Assembly (NCBI GenBank): GCA_030682135.1
Contig: JAUXQT010000100.1
Location: 87,366-151,365 of the forward strand
Source of the DNA: Nitrospirota bacterium
GTDB taxonomy: Bacteria; Nitrospirota; Nitrospiria; Nitrospirales; Nitrospiraceae
Direction of reading: 5' to 3'
Length of the DNA: 64,000 nt
The notes below the pieces were generated by a model, which saw only the letters and a program-made list of their open reading frames with translations, was not told the origin of the DNA and made no database searches. The position numbers and the translations under genes are program-made. Shown piece after piece: positions 26,025 to 35,700 of the stretch (its first letter is position 1; every line of letters starts with the position of its first letter).

Positions 26025-26669
26025 TCAGGCGGATTCGGACGCGGTGCCCTGAGGCTGGAGCGCGGTGTAGGGCCTACGGAGGCTGCGCGTGATCATGAGC
26101 AGCAACACGCACAACAGCGCGCCATAGAACGCGGCGGCGATATCCTTCTGGGCATCCCACAGATCCCCCTGAGAACCCAGATAGGTAATGCCCAATTCCG
26201 GATGGACGGAACTCGCCACCCAGGACTCAAGAATTTCCCAAAGTCCGCTCAACCCCAGGACGGTCATGACCGGCAAATAGTAGAGCAGCCAGCCTCGCGC
26301 ATGGGCCAGGAGCCGAAATGCCTCTTCCATCGGATAGGCCAGGAGGAAGCCAAAACTAAAGTGGACGACACGATCGAAGTGATTGCGCCCGAGGTGCAAC
26401 GACTGATCCAGCCAGGCGCCAAGCGGCACCTGCGCATAGGTGTAATGCACACCGATCGTATGGAGACTCAGAAAGACGGTGATCAAGACGTACGAAGCCG
26501 TCGACAGGGGCATCCACCGGTGCATGGCAATCAACCCCGCCACCAGCAAGGCCGGGAGGATGCTGGCGATAGCCCAGAATTCTGGATCCACCGGACGGTA
26601 GGCCGTCCACCCCGACAGCACCAAGTACCAGGCCAGCAGGCCCCATAACAGCGACTTGCTCTGAACCAT
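26025..26669 (-). CDS. YjdF/DUF2238-type inner-membrane protein, tandem paralogue
   Basis: The 214-residue product shows the same motifs as the next gene: LHTIGVHYTYAQVPLG, RNHFDRVVHFSFGFLL and GSQGDLWDAQKDIAA. About six membrane helices are predicted by eye. The start at 26669 is chosen because GGGAGG lies 7 bases upstream and the first membrane segment follows directly; the frame continues upstream without family similarity. The two genes form a coupled pair and may build a heterodimer. Confidence 0.85.
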   Translation of the reverse strand: MVQSKSLLWGLLAWYLVLSGWTAYRPVDPEFWAIASILPALLVAGLIAMHRWMPLSTASYVLITVFLSLHTIGVHYTYAQVPLGAWLDQSLHLGRNHFDRVVHFSFGFLLAYPMEEAFRLLAHARGWLLYYLPVMTVLGLSGLWEILESWVASSVHPELGITYLGSQGDLWDAQKDIAAAFYGALLCVLLLMITRSLRRPYTALQPQGTASESA

Positions 26670-26834
26670 CACAGTGCCTCCCGATGTCTTGTGGGATTCA
26701 AACGGTGCAGACAACCCCTTCACTGTACAAGGGAAAGGCCTATCGTACAAGCACTCGTCGGCTATAGAGGTCAATGGCTCCAACGACGCATCGCATGATC
26801 TCGCGCCCGGAGCTGCCCACCCTTCGCCACCCGC

Positions 26835-27422
26835 CTACTTCCCTGCCTCCCCCAGTCCCCTCATCTCATCCAGCCATCCCAACCGCTGCTTCTCATTCAT
26901 CCCTTCGATGGAGCCGATGATCGTCGATCGGATCGGCCCGATCCCGCAGAACCAGAGGGTGTTCCGCCGGAGGCTCTTGAGGCTGTGGGCGAAGAAAATC
27001 CAGCGATAGACGAAGGCCGGCATGCCCATCGTCACCACGATTCTTGCGGACTTGCCGGTGAGCAGCTTCTTCGCCATCCCGCCGGACTTCTGATATTCAA
27101 ACGCAAAGCCCGGGCGCAACACCTGCTCAAGAAACGCTTTGAGCAACGCAGGCATCGATCCGAGCCAGAGGGGATAGAGAATGACCAGATGGTCCGCCCA
27201 CTTGATCACGTCCTGGGCTTGCCTGATGACCTCCGGCGGGATTCCCTTCTCAAAGTCTTCCTTCGTCCGCAGGAAGGGAAAATTCAACGTGGCTACTTCG
27301 ATACGCCGGACGTCGTGACCGCCATCTTCCGCACCCTTCGCATACTCATCCGCAAGCGCATGGCAGAAATGGCGAGCCTGCGCATCGGGATGGCCTTGAA
27401 TGATCGTGATACGTTTCGCCAT
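26835..27422 (-). CDS. Flavodoxin-fold NAD(P)H:quinone reductase-like protein
   Basis: The 195-residue protein starts MAKRITIIQGHPDAQARHFC, the phosphate-binding loop of the KefF/MdaB/NQO1-type flavodoxin fold. It also has the downstream LVILYPLWLGSMPALLKAFLEQVLRPGFAF segment (in two parts) that contacts the flavin and the dimer partner. Such enzymes transfer two electrons from NAD(P)H to quinones, or regulate potassium efflux channels. No Kef channel gene is adjacent. I placed the start at 27422, where the fold begins; AAGGA is about 13 bases upstream. Confidence 0.85.
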   Translation of the reverse strand: MAKRITIIQGHPDAQARHFCHALADEYAKGAEDGGHDVRRIEVATLNFPFLRTKEDFEKGIPPEVIRQAQDVIKWADHLVILYPLWLGSMPALLKAFLEQVLRPGFAFEYQKSGGMAKKLLTGKSARIVVTMGMPAFVYRWIFFAHSLKSLRRNTLWFCGIGPIRSTIIGSIEGMNEKQRLGWLDEMRGLGEAGK

Positions 27423-27723
27423 GAGATGGGATTCCTTCTCCAGCTCTAAACAGACGCAACAGCGATGCCGCGATGCGACATGTCTCACGATTCAAGCCAG
27501 AGCGCGCTCAACACTTACCCAACTCCAGGCCCCCATCCTGATACTGAGGACAAATACCTCAGACCTCCCGAAGGCCCTGCCGCAAAACGCTACGGTCATG
27601 TCTTCACGAATTGCTTCCTTGATATTCAATCCCTTCTCCAGCCTCTGTGCTAAAGACGAATTCGCCACTCTGCAGGCGGCACAGCTGATGCATCTCATCT
27701 GAGAGAAAGGTTGCTCTGTACCA

Positions 27724-28452
27724 ATGCCGACACCTGTGCTCGAAATCCGAAACCTCACATTTGCAGCGGGGCCACAGAAGATCCTCGATCGTCTTGGGCT
27801 CATGGTCCAACAACAAGAAATCCACGCACTCCTGGGGGCCAACGGCTCCGGCAAGACCACGCTGGCCTACTTATTGATGGGCTGCGAGGGCTATGTGCCG
27901 AGCGCGGGAACCGTTCTGTTCAATGACATAGACCTTCTCCCCCTCAAGATGCATGAACGGGCCAGGTTGGGCCTGACCCTTGCCTGGCAGGAGCCGGCCC
28001 GGTTCGAAGGCGTCACGGTTCGCGAGTACCTGACACTTGGCAAACCGGACTGCGACCCGGTTCCAGCGCTGAAACAAGTGGGTCTGGACCCGGCCCGTTA
28101 TCTGAGTCGTCGACTGGATAAGGCCTTGAGCGGAGGGGAACGTCATCGAATCGAACTGGCCTCAATCTTGTCCATGAAACCCAAGCTCGCCATCCTCGAT
28201 GAGCCGTCGGCGGGGATCGATATGCTCTCGATCACTCACATTATCGACATCATTCGCGCGCTGAAGGCAGCCGGGGGATCAATCCTCTTGATCACGCACC
28301 AGGAAGAGGTCGCGCTCATCGCCGACCGGGCCTCGCAGCTCTGCGCCGGTCGCATCATTTTTTCCGGCAGTCCTCGGGAAGCCGTCGATCATTTCCGCGG
28401 GCGGGCCTGCGTCCGTTGCGATGGGGAAGTTTGTAACTATGTCCGAGCTTGA
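27724..28452 (+). CDS. SufC-like ABC-class ATPase of a two-gene iron-sulfur assembly system
   Basis: The 242-residue ATPase has Walker A GANGSGKTT (38-46), an ABC signature LSGGERHR (135-142) and Walker B LAILDEP (155-161), with the typical SufC start LEIRNLTF. SufC-type ATPases drive conformational change in a SufB/SufD scaffold during Fe-S cluster assembly in the cytoplasm. Its 3' end overlaps the next gene, a single SufB/SufD-like scaffold. No sufS, sufE, sufU or sufD neighbour is present. The C terminus ends CVRCDGEVCNYVRA, with three cysteines, which is unusual and could hold a metal. Confidence 0.85.
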   Translation: MPTPVLEIRNLTFAAGPQKILDRLGLMVQQQEIHALLGANGSGKTTLAYLLMGCEGYVPSAGTVLFNDIDLLPLKMHERARLGLTLAWQEPARFEGVTVREYLTLGKPDCDPVPALKQVGLDPARYLSRRLDKALSGGERHRIELASILSMKPKLAILDEPSAGIDMLSITHIIDIIRALKAAGGSILLITHQEEVALIADRASQLCAGRIIFSGSPREAVDHFRGRACVRCDGEVCNYVRA

Positions 28453-29374
28453 CGAGCTGCGACGCACTCTTCCGATGGTCGGAGCCGAGCCATCGATCCT
28501 CGACGATACGCGCATCGCGCACGTCGTGGCACATGGGCACCACATCCTCAGCCATCGAACCGTTCCCGGCCTCCGCGTGGAATTGGAAGAAACGCCCGAC
28601 GCGATCATCGGGAAACTGATTGTCGAAGCGGGCGCACAGATCGCTCAACCGATCCACATGTGTTTCGGCCTGGCCCACCCCACCGGGGTCCAGCAGATCA
28701 AGATCGATGTACAGATACTCGAAGGGGCACGGGCTCAGGTGCTGTCCCACTGTCTCTTCCCCTTCGCACAAGCGGCGGAGCATCGCATGCAGGCAACCAT
28801 GGAGATCGGACCGGGCGCGTCGCTGACCTACACAGAAGGCCATTACCACGGGCCCCATGGCGGCATGCAGGTCCTGCCCCACGCGACGATCAAGGTCGGC
28901 AAAGGCGCCCGTTACTTTTCAGACTTCTCGTTACTCTCCGGCTCGGTGGGCCGGCTCGATATCGACTATCTCGTCGGAGTGGAGGAAGAAGGCATCGCCG
29001 AACTCAGCGCAAAGATCTTCGCGCACAAGACCGACCGCATCACGCTCAAAGAAGCGGTCATGCTGCGGGGGGAACGGTCACGCAGCCTCATCAAGACGCG
29101 TGTGGTGCTGGAGGGCCAGGCGCATGCCGACATCACCGGCATCACCGAAGCCTACGCCAAAGGCGCGCGGGGCCATGTCGATTGCATGGAGATCATACAG
29201 GGCCGGGCAACGGCCAGCGCGATTCCCATCGTGAGAGTCTTTCACCCGGAGGCGAAGGTCACACACGAAGCGGCCATCGGGAGCGTGGACAAGAAAGAAC
29301 TCGAAACCTTGATGGCACGGGGGCTAAGTCCCGAGCAGGCGGTCGAAATGATCGTGAGCGGGATTCTGCGATAA
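28439..29374 (+). CDS. Short SufB/SufD-like scaffold protein
   Basis: The 311-residue protein matches the C-terminal beta-helix and tail of SufB/SufD: SLLSGSVGRLDIDYLVGVEE, GHVDCMEIIQGRATASAIP, VTHEAAIGSVDKKELETLM and ARGLSPEQAVEMIVSGIL. It is much shorter than SufB of E. coli, about 495 residues. The histidine in VTHEAAIG and a cysteine in HVDCME are at positions important in the family. It starts within the last codons of the SufC-like gene; the ATG at 28439 is used here, with an in-frame ATG at 28421. The pair fits the SUF-like minimal system reported for archaea and some bacteria. Confidence 0.85.
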   Translation: MSELDELRRTLPMVGAEPSILDDTRIAHVVAHGHHILSHRTVPGLRVELEETPDAIIGKLIVEAGAQIAQPIHMCFGLAHPTGVQQIKIDVQILEGARAQVLSHCLFPFAQAAEHRMQATMEIGPGASLTYTEGHYHGPHGGMQVLPHATIKVGKGARYFSDFSLLSGSVGRLDIDYLVGVEEEGIAELSAKIFAHKTDRITLKEAVMLRGERSRSLIKTRVVLEGQAHADITGITEAYAKGARGHVDCMEIIQGRATASAIPIVRVFHPEAKVTHEAAIGSVDKKELETLMARGLSPEQAVEMIVSGILR

Positions 29375-29436
29375 CGTCAGCGGGTACGGCAGGCCTTCGA
29401 GAGCCGATAGGTCTTGGACAACAGAAAAGTTGCGAA

Positions 29437-29562
29437 CAGGATGCTCAAAAAGGCCGTCCAGCAAGGCCGCAGCCGATGAACGCACCGGAGGCGTAGCCTC
29501 TGGGCTACGTTGAGGATGCTTTCGAGGCGAGAACGAAGCTGGCGGCCTTTTTCAGCATCCTG
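29437..29562. repeat. Family R palindromic element, copy R4 (opposite orientation)
   Basis: 126 bp. Ends CAGGATGCT / AGCATCCTG; arms AAAAAGGCCGTCCAGC and GCTGGCGGCCTTTTT; central hairpin GTAGCC-TCTG-GGCTAC. Compared with R1-R3 the central stem has changed from GTACCC/GGGTAC with both partners altered. It separates two convergent genes and may serve as terminator for both. Confidence 0.8.
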
Positions 29563-30651
29563 CTAAGTGAACTGCTTGAGCAGCACCGGCCGCCGCCGCG
29601 CACCCCATCGCCCCGGCTGGGCTTCGAAGACTCCGGCACAGGGAGTCCTGCAGAAACGACAGCTCCCATCATCCGTTAAATTCCATTCGCTCAGTTCATA
29701 CCAGTCTCGTCCGATGAGTATCTGCCCGCAGGCATAACAGTAGGTGCTCCCGCCTTCCGGGTCAGAGACATTGCCGGTATAGGCATAGCGGACGCCGTTC
29801 TTTATCGCGATACGGCGGGCCATGGTCAGAGTGGCAGACGGCGTGTGCGGGTAGCCACGCATCTTCCAATCAGGATGAAAGGCGGTGAAGTGGATCGGCA
29901 CGTCCGGCCCGAGCTGCTCGACCACCCACTGCGTCAGGGCTTCGATTTCCTGCTCCGAGTCGTTCTCTCCCGGGATGAGCAGCGTCGTGATCTCGAACCA
30001 AACTTTGGTCTGGTGTTTGAGATAGAGCAGCGTCTCCAGCACCGGTTGGAGATGGGATCCTGTGACCTCGTGATAGAACCGCTCGGTGAAAGCCTTGAGA
30101 TCGACGTTGGCGGCATCCATATATCGGTAGAACTCGACGCGGGGTTCCGCGCAGACATAACCTGCCGTTACGGCGACGGACTTGATGCCACGATCACGGC
30201 AGGCTTGCGCCACATCGATCGCATACTCATGGAAGATCACCGGATCGTTATAGGTGTAGGCCACGCTCCGGCACCCGAGTTCCGCCGCAGCCCGTGCGAT
30301 CGTCTCGGGCGAGGCCTCGTCGGCCAACGTATCCATTTCGCGGGACTTGCTCATGTCCCAGTTCTGGCAGAATTTGCAGGCCAGGTTACAGCCAGCCGTC
30401 CCGAACGACAGGACCGGCGTGCCGGGCAGAAAATGATTCAACGGCTTTTTCTCAATCGGGTCCACGCAGAAGCCGCTGGATCGTCCGTATGTGGTCAGGA
30501 CGATCTGATCCTGCCGCCGTTCGCGCACGAAACAGAGACCCTGCTGCCCCTCCTGGAGCTTGCAGAACCGCGGACAGAGGTCGCACTGGATGCGGCCGTC
30601 ATCCAGCCTGTGCCAGTACTTGGTGGGAAATCCGGTTGTCGAATTCAGCAT
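29563..30651 (-). CDS. AmmeMemoRadiSam-type radical SAM enzyme (AmrS-like)
   Basis: The 362-residue protein has the radical SAM cluster motif CNLACKFC (cluster cysteines spaced CxxxCxxC) preceded by SFGTAG, and an N-terminal Cys motif CDLCPRFCKL. The middle has the family segments AYTYNDPVIFHEYAID and NVDLKAFTERFYHEVTG, and the C terminus carries a zinc-ribbon-like set of cysteines (CYACGQ, CRFCRTPC). Family members act with AmmeMemo and AMMECR1 proteins in a poorly known modification system; neither partner gene is adjacent. Two starts are possible: the ATG at 30651 or a TTG at 30663 with GGAG 4 bases upstream. Confidence 0.88.
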   Translation of the reverse strand: MLNSTTGFPTKYWHRLDDGRIQCDLCPRFCKLQEGQQGLCFVRERRQDQIVLTTYGRSSGFCVDPIEKKPLNHFLPGTPVLSFGTAGCNLACKFCQNWDMSKSREMDTLADEASPETIARAAAELGCRSVAYTYNDPVIFHEYAIDVAQACRDRGIKSVAVTAGYVCAEPRVEFYRYMDAANVDLKAFTERFYHEVTGSHLQPVLETLLYLKHQTKVWFEITTLLIPGENDSEQEIEALTQWVVEQLGPDVPIHFTAFHPDWKMRGYPHTPSATLTMARRIAIKNGVRYAYTGNVSDPEGGSTYCYACGQILIGRDWYELSEWNLTDDGSCRFCRTPCAGVFEAQPGRWGARRRPVLLKQFT

Positions 30652-30705
30652 AGCGTCTTTCAAGAGGCTCCAGTACCCGACTCACACCGACCGCTGCTTC
30701 CCTCC

Positions 30706-30888
30706 TCAGGGCCTGATCGTCAGCGGGGAAACCGTCGTCACATGCAACCTGTCATTCGACATCGTACCATCAGATGGCTGCAGCCAGGTTTTCGGAAGAG
30801 GAGGAGAACAGCCGCCCATCATTATTAGGAGAGCGGCGCTCAGAAAACAGGTGACGATCACGGGACGCATATTCCGGTTGCTCGCCAT
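30706..30888 (-). CDS. 60-residue lipoprotein
   Basis: A short gene with an excellent AAGGAGG ribosome binding site 7 bases before its ATG. The product starts MASNRNMRPVIVTCFLSAAL and reaches the lipobox MGGC near residues 24-27. The mature part of about 34 residues (SPPLPKTWLQPSDG and onward) is not recognisable. It lies upstream of the radical SAM gene on the same strand, 54 bases away, and may be cotranscribed with it. Confidence 0.7.
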   Translation of the reverse strand: MASNRNMRPVIVTCFLSAALLIMMGGCSPPLPKTWLQPSDGTMSNDRLHVTTVSPLTIRP

Positions 30889-30956
30889 GGGAGGACCTCC
30901 TTGCAGTAGGTTCAATGCTCGCTGATATCCGCTGCTCATGCAGGATACAATGGCCA

Positions 30957-31454
30957 ATGCAGTCCCTGAATGCACAGATCGTTCCTCCGCCGATGTTCTT
31001 CGCCGACTCGATGCTCGGTAGACTGGTCCGCTGGCTCCGGGCCCTCGGATACGACACAGCCTATGAAAAGATCATTTCCGATGAGGCGCTGATCGAACGT
31101 GTCCTGACAGAGCAGCGGTGGCTCCTCACGCGAGATAGATACCTCGTGCAACGCAAGATCCTTCGAGATCGCCACACGCTCATTGGCAGCGACCATCTGC
31201 AGGACCAACTCCGGCAACTCCGGTCTGAGCTACATATTGAACTCGTCCTCAGTGATAGAACCGCAAGCCGCTGTGCAGCCTGCAACGATCTGCTCATCGT
31301 CATCCCGCACGAGGAAGCCGCACTCACAGTTCCGGCCTATGTCGCAAACGTGCATCCTCGGTTCGTGCAATGCCCCAACTGCGGACGGATCTATTGGCAG
31401 GGCACCCATTGGACGAACATGCTCACGAGCCTCCAAGAGCTGAGGGCCTCATGA
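30957..31454 (+). CDS. Mut7-C-type PIN-fold RNase protein with zinc ribbon
   Basis: The 165-residue protein has the Mut7-C domain start FFADSMLGRLVRWLRALGYD with its conserved Asp. The acidic residues SDEALIERV and TRDRYLV follow, as expected for this PIN-like nuclease fold. The C-terminal part has CAAC and CPNC, a zinc ribbon. Proteins of this type are thought to be RNases in toxin-like or RNA-processing roles. The start is unclear: family members usually begin just before the FFADSMLGR segment, so 30957 or 30993 fits better than 30915. The TGA overlaps the next gene's ATG (ATGA), so they are coupled. Confidence 0.8.
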   Translation: MQSLNAQIVPPPMFFADSMLGRLVRWLRALGYDTAYEKIISDEALIERVLTEQRWLLTRDRYLVQRKILRDRHTLIGSDHLQDQLRQLRSELHIELVLSDRTASRCAACNDLLIVIPHEEAALTVPAYVANVHPRFVQCPNCGRIYWQGTHWTNMLTSLQELRAS

Positions 31455-32128
31455 TGAGAGTGGGCTGCCTCCCGTTGATCCTCTTCCTGATTCTGCTCGC
31501 CCTCCTCCCGCTCGTGTTCGGGCAACTCTTCACAACAGCCCTGATGAAGCTTCGGCTGGAGCCCTCAACCGCACTCCTCCTGGTTATGGGAATCATCCTG
31601 GGCAGCAGCATCAATATTCCTCTCAAGCGCATAACCAGGAACGACACCCTCGTCGAAGATCCACTGGCGATCCTGGGTTTGGCCGGCCAGTGGCCACAGT
31701 TTCAGCGCGTCCGGCAAGAAACGGTCATCGCCGTCAATGTGGGGGGCTGCTTGATTCCTGCGGGCCTGGCCATCTACGAAGTCGCCCATCTCTTGTTCCA
31801 CAACCCACAGTCCCTCCCCTGGCTGACCATCGCGGTCGCCATCAATACGGGCGTCTGCTATCGACTCGCGCAGCCGGTCTCAGGAATCGGCATCGCCCTG
31901 CCTGGGCTGGTGCCTGCCGCGCTCGCAGCCGTGAGCGCCGTTTGGCTGGTTCCCGATCAGGCACCGCAAGTCGCCTTTGCCGCGGGAGTGCTGGGGCCCC
32001 TCATCGGCGCCGATCTGCTTCACCTCCGTGACATCGAGACGCTTGAGACAGGAATCGCCAGTATTGGCGGTGCCGGTACGTTCGATGGCATTGTCCTCTC
32101 CGGAATCGTCGCTGCCTATTTGGCATGA
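31451..32128 (+). CDS. DUF1614-type multi-span membrane protein
   Basis: The 225-residue protein has about seven hydrophobic segments. It starts with MMRVGCLPLILFLILLALLP in the membrane, and carries conserved polar residues in INIPLKRI, AVNVGGCLIPAGLAIYEV and LGPLIGADLLHLRDIETL. This pattern fits DUF1614. The substrate or role is unknown; the architecture suggests a transporter or an intramembrane enzyme. It overlaps the upstream Mut7-C gene by 4 bases. Confidence 0.75.
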   Translation: MMRVGCLPLILFLILLALLPLVFGQLFTTALMKLRLEPSTALLLVMGIILGSSINIPLKRITRNDTLVEDPLAILGLAGQWPQFQRVRQETVIAVNVGGCLIPAGLAIYEVAHLLFHNPQSLPWLTIAVAINTGVCYRLAQPVSGIGIALPGLVPAALAAVSAVWLVPDQAPQVAFAAGVLGPLIGADLLHLRDIETLETGIASIGGAGTFDGIVLSGIVAAYLA

Positions 32129-32371
32129 GCTAGGGATCGTTCACCCCTGCCTACACAAGGCGCTGCTCGGTTGATTCAGGACTGAGCGTATTTCCCCATT
32201 AACACTCGGCGGGCTGAGGAATAAGGCTACAGTGACGTTCCTCTGTCATCATCGCTCGATGACAAAACCTCCAACATCTCAAGGATCTCCCCTGCATTTT
32301 CGATAATCGATAAGAAGGCACGGCCATTGCTCACCTCTTCATCACTGAGAACAAGAGGAAGGGTCCATCCG

Positions 32372-32473
32372 ATGATCACCTCGATCACCCTCATCGCCTA
32401 TCCGGTCTCACACATGGAACAGGTTCCCGCCTTTCCAGTGGACTGTTTCGACCATCCATCCTCCTTCCAATAA
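32372..32473 (+). pseudogene. Truncated glyoxalase/VOC gene fragment
   Basis: A 33-codon open frame starts MITSITLIAYPVSHMEQV and then loses similarity and stops at 32471. The first 16 codons match the intact VOC gene at 37091 (MITSIAFTAYPVSNMERA) closely, including DNA identity through the start codon. It is the 5' stub of a second copy, placed on the other side of the giant activase gene. The rest of the gap (32129-32371) has only a small TGTCATC/GATGACA hairpin near 32247. Confidence 0.75.
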
Positions 32474-32525
32474 CTACCGCGGAGGCGGGCTGGTGAGGGT
32501 GTGTTATCCAAGGAGGGAACCAGCC

Positions 32526-32771
32526 ATGACGTCGGTCAGCATTCGTTCGCGAAAACCAGACCGGAAAACGCAGGCTCCGGAGGAGCAGTCCAAAAGGCCG
32601 GGGACGGGAAAACCTCACGCACCGCCGCTGTCTCCCAGTGGTGACCTCGGCATACTGATCGCGAAACGGGCTTACGAGCTCTACAGCGAGCGGGGCTATC
32701 GGCATGGCTCGGCGCTCGACGATTGGCTCGAGGCGGAGCGGGAAATTCTCAGTCACATTCCGCCGGTCTAA
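32526..32771 (+). CDS. DUF2934-type small protein
   Basis: The 81-residue product has a basic, proline-rich N-terminal half. Its C-terminal half reads LGILIAKRAYELYSERGYR, then SALDDWLEAEREIL, which is the DUF2934 signature. The function of that family is unknown. AAGGAGGG is 8 bases upstream of the ATG at 32526. The activase gene starts 27 bases downstream on the same strand, so the two are probably cotranscribed. Confidence 0.85.
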   Translation: MTSVSIRSRKPDRKTQAPEEQSKRPGTGKPHAPPLSPSGDLGILIAKRAYELYSERGYRHGSALDDWLEAEREILSHIPPV

Positions 32772-32798
32772 CGAGCCACACAAGAAGGAGGGTCTCGC

Positions 32799-35700
32799 AT
32801 GTCGCACGTCGGCGTGAATATCGGCGCACTCACGGTGAAGGTCGCAGCCCTTCGTGGCGACGCCAGGACCGCCACGGTGCTGGCCCATCAAGGCCGCCCG
32901 CTCGAGATACTGGCCGAGGTGCTCGCCCGTCCTGAGTTTGCCGATGCGGAGTACTTCGGTGTGTCCGGCCAGCTTGGGCATATTTCAGAAGTGGCTGCGG
33001 TTCAGCGGGCGCTCCGCGAGGTGGAGGGTACATTCGATGCGGTCGCGTCGCTCGGAGGCGAGTCCTTCCTCGTCTATCTCCTCATGGACGGGAGAATTAC
33101 TAATGTGGTGTCCCACAATAAATGCGCGGCAGGGAGCGGCGAGTTTTTCGTGCAGCAGATCGGCCGGATGGGACTAGGTATGGAGGAAGCGATCCAGCGC
33201 TCCTTCAGCGGCAAGGTCGTGCCGCTGGCCTCACGCTGCTCGGTGCACTGCAAATCGGATATCACCCACAAGCTGAACCGCAACGAGGCTACGCCCGAAG
33301 ATATTCTCCACACGCTACACGACAGCATGTCCAACAAAGTGATTGCCTTGCTGGAGAAAGGCCCACGCGAGCTGAAGCGGGTCCTCTTGATCGGCGGTGT
33401 CACGCGCAATGAGGCCATGCTGGCATCGTTGCGGGCCAAACTGCCGTCCACGGAGTTTGTGGTGCTGCCGGAAAGTGCCTGGTTCGAAGCCTGGGGCACC
33501 GCCCTGCTCGTCCGTGACTCACCCAGCGAGATGTCTCCGAAGATTGCCGCGCAGCCTGGTCTCGGCCGTCTCCCGCCGCTGCATCTCTATGGCGAACAGG
33601 TGCAAGTGATCGCCACCCCGCCCCGCCAAGCCCCTCCCGACGGGCCGCTGGTCCTGGGAGTCGACGCAGGCTCGACGACCACCAAAGCCATCTTGCTCGA
33701 CCCCTCGACCCATGCCGTGGTGGCCTCCTATTACGGACGCACGAAGGGAAATCCCGTGGCGGCCACCCGCGAATGTCTCCAGGCGCTCATCGAACAGGTG
33801 GGCAATCGCCAGATCGGATTGATCGGCACGACAGGCTCGGCCAGAGAACTGGCCGGCGCCTACCTCGGCACAGAATACGTCTACAACGAGATTTCGGCCC
33901 ATGCAGCCGGCGCCACACACTTCGATCCTGACGTGGATACGATCTTCGAAATCGGCGGGCAGGACTCCAAGTACATCTATCTGCGCAACGGCGTGCCCAT
34001 CGACTACGCCATGAATAACGCCTGCTCGGCAGGCACAGGCTCCTTCCTGGAAGAAAGCGCCCACAGCGATCTCGGCATCAGCGTCTCGGACATCGCCGAC
34101 CTGGCACTGGCCGCTCCCTCCCCGGTGCACTTCAAAGCGACCTGCGCGGCCTTCATCAATTCCGACATTCGCCTCGCCCAGCAACAGGGCCATCCCCGCG
34201 ACAACATCATCGCCGGACTGGTGTATGCCATTGCCGACAATTATCTGAATCGAGTCAAGGGACCGCGTTACGTGGGAAAGAAAATCTTTCTGCAAGGCGG
34301 CGTCGCGCTGAACCGCGCGGTCGGGTACGCCTTCGCCCATAGCGTCGGCCGCCAAGTCGTGATCCCGCCCAGCCCGGAATTGCTCGGCGCGCTCGGAGTC
34401 GGACTCCTCGCCTTGAAACGAGCCGGTGATATGCCGGGCCAGACCGTCGATCTGCTGACTCTCGGCGCACCGGAGATGAAACTCGTCGGACGATTCACGT
34501 GCGGCGCCTGCAAGATGTACTGCAGCATCGACCGGTTCGAAGTTGCAGGACGCCGGTTTCCCTTCGGGGGCCGCTGCAGTCTCTATGAAAATGTGTGGAA
34601 ACGAAAGGCCAGGACCGCCGCGGCTCAAGATCTGGTCGAGAAACGAGCCGAGGTGCTCTTTCAGGTCACCCCCGCTTCGCCCGCCGCCACCCCGAAGCAC
34701 GAGCGGGTGGAACGTACCTCCTGGGGCGTGGGGCCGGCCTATGAAAGCGCGAAGGCCTTTGTGCGTGAGTCCCTGGGCCATTCCAACGGCAACGCGGTGG
34801 CGAGCGGCACTCGCATTGGCATTCCCAGAGCCCTGACGACTCACTCGCTGTTTCCGCTCTACTCCACGTTCTTTTCTCGTCTGGGCATGGAGGTCGTGCT
34901 GTCCGACGTGGACCCGCGGGGGGACCTCAGTTCGCAATCTGGATTTTGCTTCCCCGCACAGATTGCGCACGGCGCCGTCTTGGACCTGGTCAAGAAAGAT
35001 GTGGGCCTGATCTTCATCCCACATGTCGTGCGCATGCCTCACCCGAACCAGTGCAAAGACTCGTACCTCTGTCCAATCACCCAGGCCGGACCCTATTTCC
35101 TGGCCAAGGCCTTTCCCGATCGCCGCTTACTCTCGCCCGTCTTGGAGTTCATCAACGGTTACAAGACCTGCACGGCCATGGCCGACATGGCTGTGGCAGA
35201 ACTGGGAATCGAACGTGAGTTGGCTACCAACGCCTGGTCAGTAGCGGTGCAGGCCCAGACAGATGCAGAGAGCAGGCTCCGCGATCTCGGGAAACAGGCG
35301 CTCAATGACGCGATCGCGGCGGGCAAGCCAGCCATCCTGCTCGCAGGCCACAGCTACAACGCCTTCACCCCGGAGGCGTCGCAATCCGTCGGGAAGAAAC
35401 TCTCCAGCATGGGAATCTCCGTCATCCCTGCCGACTGCCTGATGTCATCGGGAGAGGGACCCACCTCCTGGCACTTTGCGAACATGATCTTGAATGCCGT
35501 CGGCATCGCGAAGCAGCATCCCAACTTATTTCTCTTGAGCGTCAGCAATTTCAGCTGTACCATCGACGCGTTCACCCACTCCATGCTCGCGTCTGAATTG
35601 GGATCGAAGCCCTACCTGGTCCTCGAAATCGACGCGCACACTGCGGATGCCGGAGTTCAAACCAGGCTGGAGGCCTTCCTGGACATCATCCACAACTACC

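Noticed and set aside
33519-35042. A 507-codon minus-strand frame
   Set aside because: Antisense to the activase gene; no motif or ribosome binding site supports it.
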